A stretch of 64,000 nt of DNA from Ailurus styani (GCA_002007465.1 LNAC01000018.1:5332464-5396463), one strand, 5' to 3'; counted from the stretch's first letter, positions 24,301 through 36,840 are shown. A program made the numbers and translations. Notes: a model not told the origin generated them from the letters alone.

Positions 24301-27300
24301 AGCACTCAAGGCCTCCACAATTTCCTACCCTCAACCCACCTTTCTAGACCCATCACCCCATCAAAGGAACTCAGTACACCCCAAACTCTCCTGCCTCAGC
24401 TCAGGTCATTCCTTCGGCCAGGGGGCTCCCTCACATCAAGTCTGCCAACTGAAACTCTTTCCATCCTTCAAGGGTCGGCTCAAGTGCCAATGGGCCCTCC
24501 ATGGTCTCTCCTGCCTGGCCTCTCAGGGCCCTCCTCTGTACAGAAGTTAGACACAGCTCTGCTTGGAACAGTCTGCAGACAGGTCTTTTCTCCAGGTGGC
24601 AGCTGAGCTCTGAGAGGCAGGGACTAGCCTCAGGATCTCAGTTTCCCTCGGGTACTGACTCTAGATAAGGCCAGTGTACAGACTCAACAAAACAACCAAA
24701 GCAGGCATATCTACTCCCCAAGCACATATAATACACGAGTTTCCACACACACAGACACCCTGCATACCACTCAGGAAGCCCCAACTCCAAGAGTCCTCAG
24801 GTAAAAAGGTGGCTCTGAATTTGGCTGACACCCTAAGGAGCTGGGATCCCAGGCTCAACTGACCTTCTATCTGTCTAAGCTGGGGGCAAAGTCTTACCTC
24901 CTTCAGGTGGACTCTTGTAGGTGGCCGGCGCCGCTGGCCCCCACGCACCCGGTCCCGTGTCACATGCTCCAGGGCACAGCTCTTGTCCACTTTCACCTGG
25001 GAAGAAGGAATAAGGTTGGTGCCCGCCAGGGAGAGGAAGAAATGCCAGGCATTAACCCATCTCAGAGGTAGGGTCTACACCTTCATCTTCCCTTTAGAGA
25101 AGGGAAGGGTTACCACTGGCCCTCTCTTTGAGGCATCTCCCTGTGTCTGGACTTTGCTTTTCTTCCTGTTCCTACACTGCCTTTGTCAACTCTTGGCAGT
25201 CTCGGCTCTTCCTCTCTGCCTCAGTCTTCCTGCCTGGATATGGGCTACCAGCCCTTGCCCTTCAGTCTACTGCAAATATATACAAGCAGCCCTGAGGCTG
25301 CTGTTATGCTTAGCTGGGGGAGCGGGGTGAAGGCCCACGATCCCTTCGTGCCTGGCTTCCAGAAAATGGTCCTAGTCACTCTCCCAGGTCCCTTGGAAAA
25401 GCAAAAAGCCCAGGAAAGAGCAGGGCCTCTGCCCCTTTGGGTCAGGGTGTCTAGAGGATAGCATATCCTCTCTGATGGTAAGGAAAGATGGTCAGGAATA
25501 GCTGGGAGCCAAAGTAAATAAGGTTTGCATGGGAAACCCAGCCTCTGAACCCGGGTGCAGCCTGTCCTTGATGGGGAATGTGGCTAAGATTCTCTAACCC
25601 TTAGGTCAGGCTCAAGGTCAGACCCACCCTGGGTGGGGGTGGGAGTGAGGTTCAATAGTCTCTGTTCCTGACTGTTCCACCAAGTCTGTGGGCTGATAGC
25701 CAGCTGTTTCTGTGGCCTCCAAAATCTATGATATGTCCTATCACCCCACACCCACAAAATGGGGATATTTTCTCTTTCCAACTATTTCATCCCAACTAGT
25801 AAAGGGCTGAGCATAACACAGTCTCATAAAACATGACATAGGAGTCATGGCTGTGAATCAGGAGACCTGGGTGTTAAGAGGGACTTGCTTGGGAAGATTC
25901 CTTCCCTCAGGTCTTAGTCTTCTGCAATCCAAGGGGTCTGTTTAGGTGGCCCCCAGGTCCATTTTAACCGAAATAGCTACAATCCATGATGTCAAAGACA
26001 AATCCTCTCTAGGAGATCTGGGACCATGGGATACTCTGCCTACTAAAAGCCTGATCACAGCCCATTGCCACCGGTCACACTACAGTACAGGGGGCTGGCT
26101 AGTCATTGCCGACAGATGGGGAGGCCCAAGGCCAGAGCCAGCCTGGCCTGAACTTGACTGAAAGCTCTAATCTCAGCCCCCCAGACCTCTCCTGCCACCG
26201 GCTGTTTTCAGCTGAGGCTGGGCTGGAAAGGCTGCAGGGCTGCCACTAGTTAAAATTCTACTCTATCACTTACTTTTTAATTTAAAATAAATTAATTTAG
26301 TGACACCTCAGTTTCTTCATCCTTAAAATAGGTACACTACTCTGAGGGGTGTTGTGAGTATTGAGTGAGATAACAAAAGTAGATGTCCAGTGTTTGCAGC
26401 AGTGACATAATCAAGAGGTTGTCTGAGGTAGGGCAGGCAAGATCCTCTCTGAGATCACACACAGTCACCCACAGGACTGTATCGCACCTCATCAAAAGCC
26501 TTGTTCTTGCCTCGGTTGATCCCTTCATTGAGGGCTTTGATCCAGGATTCCTTCTCCTCCCCACTGGTTGCTTGAAATTTGATGTCGCTGACCTGTAGGG
26601 GGCATGGATGGAGTGGATGGCAGATGTTTAACAGAATTCATATTTGGGGTCTTAAGGAAGCCTCCCATCCCAGATCCCAAAGTCTGTCCTGGCATAGCTG
26701 GCCAGGAAAAAACTGAAATGACCCCCACAATAGGTCTGACATGGGGCTTCGGGGTGGGGAGGGGACAGATCCAGCAGAGTAGGGGCTGGCTCTCAGCATG
26801 ATACTCTCAGAGACCTGGATTGGAATCAACTTTGCCCTGTGGAAAGAGCCAAGATCTGGTCTTCTTCCATTTGACTTGCCCAGACCAGCTGCCTGTTTTC
26901 TCAATAAGGTAGGAGTTGTCCTAGTGTACATCCACAGCAGGCTGCGTACAGTGACAGAGGGGACAGGAATGAAGGGTGTCCATTGGTGAAGACCTCCTGG
27001 AACCAGGGCCACATGCAGCTCCCCAGGGGCCCCCCATTCAGCTCTGGCCAAGTGAAAAAGTCCCAGGGTCTCCTTTCTGGCCTTTGAACTATAGACTATA
27101 CAAGAGAAAGGGCACTTGGGTTCAATCCCCTCGTCGTACAGATAAGGAAACAAAGGCTTACAGATGGAATGGGACTTGGCCAAGGTGACCTAAAATAATC
27201 CCATGACTCCTGATTCTACACCCGACCCCACCCCAGGGGTCCCTTTTCATCTCAGGCAGGAGCTCCCAGCTCATAGGTTAGAATCAGAGAGGCACCTGGT

Positions 27301-29992
27301 TGGCTCAGTTGATGGAGCATGAGGCTCTTGATCTCAGGGTTGTGAGGTGTTGGTTTGTTTGTGCTTTTTTTTTAAAGATTTATTTGTCAGAGAGAGAGAG
27401 AGCACAAGCAGAGGTTGCCGCAGGCAGAGGGAGAAGCAGACTACCCGGTGATCAAGGAGCCTGATGTGGAACTTGATCCCAGGACCCTGGGATTATGACC
27501 TGAGCTGAAGGCAGATGCTTAATTGATGAGCCACACAGATGTCCCTCAGAGTTATGAGTTTGAGCCCACATTGGTGTAGAGATTACTTAAAAATAAAAAT
27601 AAAAATAAAAATTTAAATCTTGGAAAAGAAAAAAATCAGAGGGCAGCTCAGAGAGCCCCCTCCAAGGTCAGATAGGAAATGTAGAAGTAGGAAGGCCACA
27701 CACACTAAGGGGCCACTTTGCACGGTGGACATCATAGCACTAGGGCCTCTGAATTGGACAGAACACCACTTACAACTGGCTGACCTTGAGCCTCAGTTTC
27801 CTCATCTCTAAAAGGTTAAGACCGCCACAACCTGCCTCATGGAGCTATAAAGATCAAATATGTATCTAAAGTGTTGAATCTGGAGCTTGGCACAGAGTGA
27901 GTGCTCAGTAACAGGAATTATCACCATTGCCAGTCTTCTGACAAAACAGTCCCAGTTTCCTAATCTGGATAAAGGGATCATGCCGACCCCAAAGCAGTGC
28001 TGAGGGAATTAAACATGACTAAAGCCAGGGCTCCGCACACAGTAGGTATTCAGTAAATGGTTACTGAATGAATGAGCCAATAAATGAATGAACTGACCCA
28101 CAGTTCCTTCCCTTGCCCCGTTTTTGGGCCACTGCCCACTCTGACCTCAAGATGCCCTAGTTCTTGGTCGGGAAGGTTGCCAGCCTGCCCATCCCCCACC
28201 CTGGTGTTAGATAGCGCCTTCCCTCCCGCCACCCTCTAAGTTATGTAACACCACAGTCCGCCTGGCCCCCGCAGCATCCTTGTTATATAACTTCCTCCTG
28301 GCTGCCGCCTCCTTCTCCACATGCAGGGCCCTGGGTCCCACCCACCTCCCCATGCCAGGCACAGCCAAATGCTCATTTGCATGACCAGGGTAAATTCGAT
28401 CCTGGCAGCAGATCTGCAGTTAAGTCAGAAACCCCAGGGCACCTTGGCAACTGCCTCTTAGCCCAGCCATCAAGGCTGCAGGGGGCTCGGGGAGGGACAG
28501 CGGCTACATCCAGGCTCTGCAAAGGCCCACCCAACCCTGTGACAGGGGCTGCCAGAAAGGGAGCCCAGGGCCAGCCCCTTGGAGCCCAGCTACTCCTCCT
28601 CGAAGACCCCCATATGGTGCAGCCCCTGTTTAGTGCAAGATTTAGCACGCTGGAGAGCTGCAGAGGCATATACTTGAACTCAGCCATGGATGGAGCAAGA
28701 GCAGGGCAGAGAAAGAGCACTGGCCTGGGAGTCAAGCTAAAAGGGTTCTAGTCCCACCAACCCACAATGCACAGGCCTATGCACTACTCAGGGCCTCAGT
28801 GGGACAAGATCAGAACCACTGTGGCCAACCCAAGCTGCAGTCCTTCCCCACCGGCTAGCCCACCTGAAAAAGGCTCAGGGGTTGGAAGGGGGTCAGCCTC
28901 TGTTCTCTTCTGCTGCGTGAGGGAGAAGGCCTCAGGCAGACCTACATACTAGGCAAAGGGATCCCCTGGGAGAGGGGATACATGGTTAAATTGGACCCAG
29001 TCCCATTCTAAGGAGCCTCTATGAGCCAGGCATCCAGCAAGGGGGACCAGAATGGGCACAACTGGAATACCAAGAAGTTGTTCCTCTTGCCCCAGCCCTG
29101 GCCCCGTGTCCCGAAGAGCCATAGTCCGCACAGGTCCCTCTCAAGTGCTTCCAAGAAGCCCCAGGGGCACAGGAGCTGCTAGGAGTTTCACAGCTAACAG
29201 GACTGGCCACAGAATAGGCCCACATGACCTGGGAAAGGGGGGAGGACAAAATGGCAGGGAGGAAAAAAGTGGGAGGGGGAGAGAGGCAGCAGGAAAGAGG
29301 AACGGGCCAAGCTGGCCGAGACCAGCAGGGCAGCAAGGCCCAGCGAGGCCACCCTGCTTCCTGGCAACGTCTGCCTGTGACCTCATGGCAAGGGCGTGGG
29401 GATGGGAGGCAGGGGGAGAGGGACATGCAAGACACTGGAGTCTTTGTTTATTTGATTAGAGGGGGAAAAAAAAGGCAGCCTCAGGACCAGACAGCCAGGG
29501 TCATGTGACCTCCCGGCCAGCCGGTGGCCTCACTGAGGATGGGGAGCACCCAGGGCGATAGGAAAAGGAGGGTGAGAGGACGCGGGGGACGCGGTGCTCT
29601 GGGCAGTGCACTGTCTGCTTTCTGGAGAGCCCTGCTCTGTGTAGGAGTTCTGCAGGTGGTGAGAGTCAGGGGGAGTGGAAGCAGATGTGCTGTCCTCCCA
29701 CCACCCTGCAGCCCCCACTGCTTGCTCTGTAGCCCCATCTCTCTGCCTTATCACCCTATTCCCAGAGTCACCCAGAGCCAACCTGAACTCTGGGCAGGAT
29801 TGGGGGGTGGAAAGCAGGGTGTTGGCCGAAGCAGCTAAGAATGCAGCTGCACAAACAGGGCCCTCTGAAGGTGACGGCCCACCCTGAGTTGGGCCCGACC
29901 CGCCTAAGCCCACCATCAGCTGACTGTTAAAGCTGGGGAAAGGAGGCAGCCCACAGAACAGCACTGGCAGAGGACAGAGAAGCACAGCCCTA

Positions 29993-30025
<33 letters not shown>

Positions 30026-33000
30026 ACCCNNNNNNNNACATCCACATAAGCTCACTCAGAGATGTACAAAGACCCAGACAGACCCATGGTCAGGTGAGCA
30101 GTCACCTGCATATAAAGAGACACACACAGACACATGCGCCAAACCTCCACACATAACATGCTCTGCATGTCACTCACTCACACACACACACAAAGACAAC
30201 ACCTGCTCAGAGAGGAAAGCAGGTCTCCAGAAGAGGGAGGGGGCTAATGGGACTGAAAGACCAAAATATGGTTCTTCTCTTCTTAAGAGCCCTAAGCAGC
30301 AGATGTCAAGTGAAACCTGGGTCCAGCCCCATGAACTGTCAGAACACCATAAACCTGGACTCACCCCCCAATTCCCAGAGCTCCATAGTCGCCTCTGTGC
30401 CCCACCCCCTCGGAGTTGGACAAAGCGTTAGTGAGTAAACACATCACAGTCTCTTCCAGGATCTAGAGCACTGGGGATCAGAGGACTTAGGCTCCTGGCC
30501 CTTAGAGCTGGGGGAGAACAGAATGGCCTCCAGCAGGCCAAGACCAGATGCTCCCAACCCCCAGCCTCTGTGACTCAGCCTCACTCTGAGAGGCTCCACA
30601 TGACGTGCAGGGGTTGGGGTGAGGCGTGGCCCAGCTGCAGATGGGCGCGAGCTGGAGAGGTGCTGTACACGCCAGCCTCAAATCTGAACTCCCTCCTGAC
30701 ATCTGTGAAACTATACCATGCCTCAACACCCACCCAGACTCCCTGCCAGAGAAATGTGGTGCAAACAGAAAACATTACTGCACACACAGCGCGTCCCAGG
30801 GGAAGAACCGCCCAGGCAAGAGACCTTCTCCAGCTTCAGCCAAGAAAGGGCAAGTGCAAAGGGAGGAGTGGTAGAGGGCTGCAGGTCTCCGAGCACTGAG
30901 TCCAGGATGGAGGCAGGAAGGGTGGCCCACCCACCAAGGCCTGAGATGAAGCGGAGGTCACAGCCTCCCCTCTGCCCCAGACGGCATCAGGGTACTGCAG
31001 GCCTGGTGAGCTGAAGGCCTCATTCCCCAGCTTTCCTGTCTCAACCCTGTACCTCATGTGTCTAGGGTGTGGGGGGAGGCCAAGGGCCCCACCTCCAACT
31101 ACACCCTGGGAAGGAGGTCCCAGAGCCTGGAAGGGGAGAGGGGACCAGACCTCTCAGCAGTGCCCTAAATGCATCAACCAGGGGCTGGGGAGACTCTGGG
31201 CCAAAATGAGTAAAATGTCCCACCTGTGGCAACCCCTGGGTCTGAGCCTCAGCCACACTCCAGAGACCCTCCACAGGCTATATCCAGGGGCCTGTCCTGC
31301 CTTAGAGAGCCTTCCAGGGGTGATCTTCCCAAACCAACACTGGCCTGGAGGGACGGACGTCAGGCAGCAGTGGGCATAGCCCTACCTTGTTCCCTGGGGA
31401 TCGCTGCAGGATAAAGCGGTGTTTCCGCTTGAGGAGGGCACGAAGGTCCTGGCATTTCTCATAGCTGCCCAGCTCCACTGTCTCCACACACTTCTGCTCA
31501 TCCTAGGGAGGGAGGAAGAGAGAACATGAATAGGTGAGAGCCAGACACACCCAGACCCAGACCTGCAAACACCCAGGTCCTACCTCAGACCCTGATCTCA
31601 GTCAGTGAGGGCATCACTCAGTCAAAAGGGAATCTTGGGCTGCCAGTCAATCACCAAGATGTGGTATTTGGACCCCATCAAGTAGGTAGTGTTCAGTCCA
31701 TGCTGATTCAAGGATGCCCTCAAGACTCAGCATCCACATGAGATATAGGGCACTCAGCCGGGAGGTGGGTAACAGGGCTGAGTCAAATGCCTAAGGCCAA
31801 AGGAGGAAACAGCAGAAGTTGGAGAGACTTTGGAAGGGGTACCTGGGGGGGTCCATGCAGGCCCAGAGGCCACACACAGAATTGTGAAAGAGGTAGCCTA
31901 GAAGAGGGAGCAGGATGTCACAAAATGAGAAAAAGGAAGGAACGAAGGAAGGAAGGAAGGAAGGAAGGAGGGAAGGAAGGAAAGAAAGAAAGAGAAAGAA
32001 AAGGCTTTCCAGGTAGAGCCACAGAGGGAAGTGTGAACTAGGCACATTTGGGCTGCATGCCCTACGTTTACCACAATGATCCTGAACTGACTTCCCCACT
32101 TGGCATCTTTCTCTGCTGACCCCTAGCTAGGTGGAGAGGCCACTTTCCATGGCCTGCACAATGGAGAGGGCAAGAGTTCCTTCAAAAGCAACCCCCCAAC
32201 TAACCTGCCACCCTGAGGCCTCATCACTAAGAAGACAGTGGACAGCCTCTTCTAGGCCACCTCTGGACACTGGCTGGGCTGCATTCCTGCCCACCAGCTC
32301 TGGCACTGGAGTATTTTCTCCAGTGGGGCTCCACCCATCAGGAGCCTTTCCAGCAAGTTGCCTGGGACCAGCTCCCCACTCGGGTGGTCAATTCCTTCTC
32401 CTCCAGGGGAGACTCAGCTGGAACAACTTCTCAGTGTGCTGCATTCTCACCCTTGAGCATCCAGGAAAGAAGAAGCAAACCCTGGGGGTGGGGGTTGGAG
32501 GGGAGAGCTGCCCTAGAGGCTGGCCAACAAGTTAAGGACATGCTTGCTCTTGGACATCACTCAGAGAGCCAGCAAGAGCACCCAGCAGGGACGACCTTGG
32601 TGCTCTACAGCTTTTGGTGGGATATCTGAGAGGCAGTGACTCAACTGTCTGCAGAGGAAATGCCCTGATTTCCCTCCATGATAATCTGCATATGTTAAGA
32701 AGCCCTGACACTTAGCAGGCACTTTTGCTTCTTTGATTCTCCTGAGCCTCTCAATAACCCTGAAAGCCTAGAGCCCCAGTATTTGCCTCACTGTGTACAG
32801 GAAGAGAATGAGCCCCGGAGGCTAACTGACTCGCCCAAGGGGCACAGACACACATGTAAGGGGCAGGGCCAAACTCAAAGCTACCTCCTGCCTCCCAGGA
32901 CAGAGCCCTTTCTAGCACACCACACTCCTTCCAGCCACAGTCAGAGGCTTGGTGATCAATGCCTTAGCAACAGGTCGCTCTGTCTCAGTGGTCCTCCAAG

Positions 33001-36000
33001 TGTGTCACCTGGGCCAGCAGCAGCAGCATCACCTGAGAACTAGTTAGAAATGCAAATTCTCGGGCGCCTGGGTGGCTCAGTGGGTTAAAGCCTCTGCCTT
33101 CGGCTCAGGTCGTGATCCCAGGATCCTGGGATCGAGGCCCGCATCGGGCTCTCTGCTCAGCAGGGAGCCTGCTTCCTCCTCTCTCTGCCTGCCTCTCTGC
33201 CTACTTGTGATCTCTCTCTGTGTATCAAATAAATAAATAAAATCTTTAAAAAAAAAAAAAAAAAGAAATGCAAATTCTCAGGCCCCATCCCCACTGAATC
33301 ATAACCACAGGCAAACGGGCCTAAGAGTCTGACTATTAACAAGCACTTCAGGTGATTCTGTTGTATGCAAAAGTTTGAGAACCTCTGCTCTGCACTAGAG
33401 CTTCTCAACTCTGACAGCGCCTGGGAACTTTAAAAACCCCAATGCCCAGGCAACATCTCAGACCAATTTCATCACGACCTCTGGGGGATGGAGCCCAGGC
33501 ATCTGTATTTTTCAAAAGAGATGACTGTAGAGCCAAGGGCAATAACCACTGACCTGCTCTGTTTGGGCTGTCTGGGGAAGGGGAAAAGATAAATGGCTGG
33601 GATGGCCTGATCTTTCCCATCCAGGTTCAGTTAAGTGTCTTTTCCCATTTTTTCTTCCAAGCATCTCTCTCCAACCCCTAGTCTCCAATCCTTTCCAAGT
33701 TCCTCCACTCCATACAGGGCTAGTAAGATCCACCTGCTCCGGGAAGCTCCCCTGCCACACCCCCACGCCTGAGCCTTGCTGCTCTCTCTCTCCTGAGGTC
33801 CCCCATCCATAGAGCACCTGCCAGGCACAGGCACCGTATGAGGTACTAGGGCCACCCTGCCATGGGGAAGAGCAGTCCTAACTCCCTGCTGGGCATCTCT
33901 CTCTACTCTGGCTGCATATGTGTCTGGTTCCCCCTATAGCACCCTATGAAAGGCAGCCCTCAAGAGGGACACACATTGGACTAGTTTGCTGGACTGAATG
34001 CCTGACCCAGGGTGAGACTGCAGGAGGTCCCCACCTACCTGCATCCAGAGAAAGAAGCTGCCTGGGGAAGGATGCCTGGTCCCAAAGAGAGCAGCTCACT
34101 TGCCCCATGTGCACAGGCCTCCCTCAACTGGACAACTACGGGCCCAAACACACCCTCCTCTGTCTGGGAACAAAAAGTCAGTCCATCCCCACCACCCACC
34201 TCTCCCCAGGGTTTCCTGACCTGGGTCTCCTCTCCACCCAAAACACTGAATCATCTGGCCCTTCTGCAGCTCAGAAAAACGGATAAACCAGCAGGCACTG
34301 GGCGGGGGCAGCATTTTTGGAATGTCAGCCTCACTGACAGCAAAGAAACAGCCAAGAGCCATTTGCACTTGCCTAGTTCCTGACATCAGAAAGAGGAATT
34401 GAACTCATAAGCATTTCTCAATTCCTGCTCCTGGGCCAACCTTCCCTACCCCCAAGTGTGAAGTTCTTGAAACTGCACGGAGGTTTTTAATAGTGACTTT
34501 TTTTAAAAACCTGATTTAGATATTACATGTTTATAGGATATGAAATCCCTTCTGCTTCCCAGCTGTGGCCAGATGTGGAGACAGTGCCCAGGACAAGTCT
34601 GGCACTGCCTGACAGGCTGACAGCTTGGGGGCTTGTCACTCAACTCGTATGGCAGCTGGGACTGAAGGAAGCTGTGACAACTGCCTTTATTTATAAAAAT
34701 ATCCCCCTGCTGCCGCTACCCTAATTTGGTAACAGCAGCAGTATAGAACATCTGGGGGGCTGTCTGCACATTTCATTCCTTTGCCCTCCTCCGGCTGCTT
34801 CTCTGACACCCCAACTCTCCAACCCCAACTGAGCCTGGGGACTCAGGCAGGAAAGGCAAGGTGCTTCGCAAAGGCAGTTCTCTAAACAGTTAGATCTCGT
34901 TGCCCAACCTTTCTTGGCCTGGGACAGTTAGGAATTTGCCAAGATAATCTGAGGGATGCTGAGAAAGGATGGTGGGAAACAGGCAGGATCCCTCTTCTTC
35001 TGCCTCCAGGCCAGTTCTGCCCCATGTATTCCATCTGTCAAAGGCACACAGTGATAGCCCATCTTCCATGGACGGGCCTTCTGATGGCCTCAATCCCAGG
35101 ACACAAACGGCATCTACAAGTAAAAGCCATCTTTCCTCCTCAGATCTTCACCCACAGCTTTATCGACTCTTAACACAATTTTAACATTCTTGGTTGTTCA
35201 AGTTCCGAGCCTGCTGAAATGGGAGGGGGCGCAAGCCAGAAGTGGGCAGCTGTGAGGACTATGAGAGGGACGTGGACGGCAGAAGTTGCAACTGGTGCTT
35301 GACGTCAAAGCAAAAAGGAAAGCTGAAAAGTACAGTCTGGCAGGATGGAATAGTCTAATTATAGGTGACTCGGAGCTACCATGGAAAGACTTACTTTTAG
35401 TCCAACACCTTCTGTTGAAGAAGGTAGAGAATATTCAAACATATTTTAGATAATTTCCACCAAAAATAAATTTTAGAGTTTACTTGCCAGAATCTATGGG
35501 TGGAAAGAGCACTGGATTTGGTCTGGGTCCCAACTCCTTCATTCACTGAGATGCTGACCAGTCATTGGTAGCCTAGAATCTCAGTGTCTTTGTCTGGGAC
35601 GTGATGACACTCTCATGGGACTACTATGAGCCTCATATGAGAGATATGGAAGAGCCCCAAAGCAAGCATGAGCACAAAATTTTTTTCTATTCTCATTGCT
35701 GAATGGAACAAGCTTTAGCTATCTGGAACATTCACTTATGTAACATTAGCCCAATGACAAGGAGTTCCAGTATAGATGCATAGTGAGGAGACACACAGGT
35801 CCCTGTGCACGTATACTTCAAAGAGCCCCTCATCCAGGAGCCCTAGACTTGTACCTAAAGGTATTGTCCCCATACCACAGTGACCCAGAGAAGATCAGGC
35901 ACTCACCCAAGGAGTCAGATCTCAAACCCAATCCAGTTACACAGCACGTCAAGAGTGGAGCTGGTGTTCCAGTAACAGTTCTGGGATCCTCCTGCTGGCC

Positions 36001-36214
36001 TGGGCTGCCATCCCTTTGCCCCCTCCCACAGCACCCCCAACCACAGGGCCAAGCAGGTCTTTACCTCGTTCTCGTAGACCAGCAGCTGGGCCTGGCAGAG
36101 GAGCAGATACCGGTCTTTCCAAAGCCCCAGGAGGCCACCACTGCTCTTCTTGATCCAGCCAGCCTTGTCTGCCCTCCGTGCTCCCCGGGGCTTCTCGCCC
36201 CCTTCCTTCACACC
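21339..36214 (-). CDS. PLEKHO2: PLEKHO2, pleckstrin homology domain containing O2 (coding exons 2-6; exon 1 missing)
   Basis: Seen: five minus-strand coding exons with GT-AG borders, all joining in phase 0: 36065-36214 (50 codons), 31386-31502 (39), 26488-26592 (35), 24898-24996 (33) and 21339-22352 (337 codons plus TAG). Together they give 494 aa. The human protein, as I recall it, is 490 aa beginning MEEE, so only about four N-terminal residues are missing, and they should lie in the assembly gap at 42109-42590. Exons 2-4 encode the PH domain (about residues 18-120, starting DKAGWIKKSSGG and including KDRYLLLCQAQLLVYENE). Exon 5 is basic (VRGGQRRRPPTR). Exon 6 is a Pro/Ser/Glu-rich low-complexity region with a GGKPPTPPPK SH3-type ligand near 305-314 and a charged helical C-terminus near 414-494. 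Known of the family: paralogue of PLEKHO1/CKIP-1; a phosphoinositide-binding adaptor linked to PI3K-Akt signalling and macrophage survival. No frameshift or internal stop was seen. Confidence 0.96.
23587..23786 (-). mobile_element. Can-SINE in PLEKHO2 intron 5
   Basis: Minus-strand SINEC (sense to the PLEKHO2 transcript) ending gccacccaggcgcccc. Host sequence cctgtgtccttctt is duplicated at about 23573 and 23787. Confidence 0.95.
24330..24670 (+). mobile_element. LINE-2 3' fragment
   Basis: Text such as cattccttcggccagggggctccctcac and ccatccttcaagggtcggctcaagtgcc resembles the L2 3' region. It lies in PLEKHO2 intron 5 and explains part of a 163-codon open frame. Confidence 0.5.
27289..27612 (+). 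mobile_element. old Can-SINE interrupted by a second SINE
   Basis: Head aggcacctggttggctcagt and tail tgtagagattacttaaaaataaaa belong to one short plus-strand tRNA-type SINE. Its middle is split by a minus-strand copy. The outer duplication is aatcagag (27282 and about 27635). Confidence 0.85.
27364..27544 (-). mobile_element. Can-SINE nested in another SINE
   Basis: Minus-strand SINEC from (T)n through agagagagcacaagcagagg to gagccacacagatgtccc. Host text ctcagggttgtgag / ctcagagttatgag flanks it. Confidence 0.85.
27735..27935 (+). repeat. MIR
   Basis: gagcctcagtttcctcatctctaaaagg, aagatcaaatatgtatctaaagtg and gcttggcacagagtgagtgctcagtaac are MIR core and end. A further MIR end with agtaggtattcagtaaatg follows at 27940-28080. 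Confidence 0.75.
29994..30037. repeat. poly(C) tract ending in an 8-N mini-gap
   Basis: A 32-base C homopolymer, then ACCC, then eight N, then a normal sequence. It lies in PLEKHO2 intron 3. The N run suggests that read support failed at the homopolymer, so the tract length is unreliable. Confidence 0.9.
31936..32000. repeat. (GGAA)n / (GAAA)n microsatellite in PLEKHO2 intron 2
   Basis: About eight GGAA/GAAG units followed by gaaagaaagaaagag. A GGAA microsatellite of this kind can be bound by ETS factors; no evidence beyond the repeat. Confidence 0.9.
32985..33395. mobile_element. MER5-like hAT fossil split by a SINE
   Basis: Left part cagcatcacctgagaactagttagaaatgcaaattct and right part caaattctcaggccccatcc ... 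ttcaggtgattctg ... agtttgagaacctctg are one element. A young Can-SINE is inserted at the aaatgcaaattctc site. Confidence 0.75.
33062..33264 (+). mobile_element. Can-SINE, young
   Basis: Near-consensus copy: gggcgcctgggtggctcagtgggttaaagcc and onward to an 18-base A-tail. The 15-bp duplication gaaatgcaaattctc at 33047 and 33265 is perfect. Confidence 0.97.
34660..34760. promoter_or_regulatory. candidate intronic enhancer with MEF2-like site
   Basis: Non-repetitive, AT/GC-mixed sequence in PLEKHO2 intron 2 containing ctttatttataaaaatatcc (MEF2-type core TTATTTATAA) next to CAG/CTG-rich stretches. It looks like conserved non-coding sequence, but I cannot align it to other species. Confidence 0.25.
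35300..35307. promoter_or_regulatory. full CRE palindrome TGACGTCA in PLEKHO2 intron 2
   Basis: An exact 8-bp CREB/ATF site in unique sequence between exons 2 and 3 of PLEKHO2. It contains a CpG that has survived deamination. Only the motif supports function. Confidence 0.3.
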
Positions 36215-36387
36215 CTGTAAGATAGCACCAGGATATGTCATGAGGGCTGCTGCCGTCGGCCACACTGTCCAATGGCCACACGAGGGATGTGTCTGTCTGT
36301 TGGGTACCTCCTCATGTCATCCCACATGATCTTCCCCACAACCCCCAAGGCAGATATCCTTAATCCAGTGTCAGAGAGAACAGGAAT

Positions 36388-36580
36388 AGGGCCATCTGGG
36401 TTGCTCAGCCGGTGAAGTGTCTGCCTTCAGCTCAGGTCATGATCTCAGGGTCCTGGGATCAAGCAATGCTCAGTGGGAAGCCTGCTTCTCCCTCTGCCCC
36501 TCCCCCTGCTTGTCCGTGCACGAGTGTGCACTCTCTCTCTCTCAAGTAAATAAATAAAATCTTAAAAAGAAAAAAAAAAG
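36388..36580 (+). mobile_element. Can-SINE upstream of PLEKHO2 exon 2
   Basis: Diverged head gggccatctgggttgctcag, with tail caagtaaataaataaaatcttaaaaag. It lies about 170 bases upstream (transcript sense) of exon 2, in antisense orientation to PLEKHO2. Confidence 0.9.
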
Positions 36581-36599
36581 AACAGGGACAACAGTAGTG

Positions 36600-36840
36600 A
36601 CAACAATAATAATAGCAACAGGCACCTCAGTACTGAGGCATCAGATTATGTTTTACACACATCATCCCACTTAACCCATATTAACTATTCTCTGGGATAG
36701 TAGCATTGTTATCCACAGGGCACAGGCAAACCCAAGCTCAGAGAGGAGATGACTTGCCAGAGTCACACAGTGAGAGGGACAAACTCAGAGTTCAAACCAG
36801 GTCTCTGACCCCATGTTCTTCCAGCTCCACCATTCTGCCT
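36600..36840 (-). repeat. MIR
   Basis: acacatcatcccacttaaccc, cccaagctcagagaggagatgac, agagtcacacagtgagagg and gagttcaaaccaggtctctgac are antisense MIR. Confidence 0.75.

Larger units (their letters stand above)
22353..24897 (-). other. PLEKHO2 intron 5
   Basis: Donor GTAAG after exon 5 and acceptor ctaccag before exon 6. It holds one Can-SINE, an L2 piece and unique pyrimidine-rich sequence. A 216-codon plus-strand frame inside it has no recognised homology. Confidence 0.8.
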
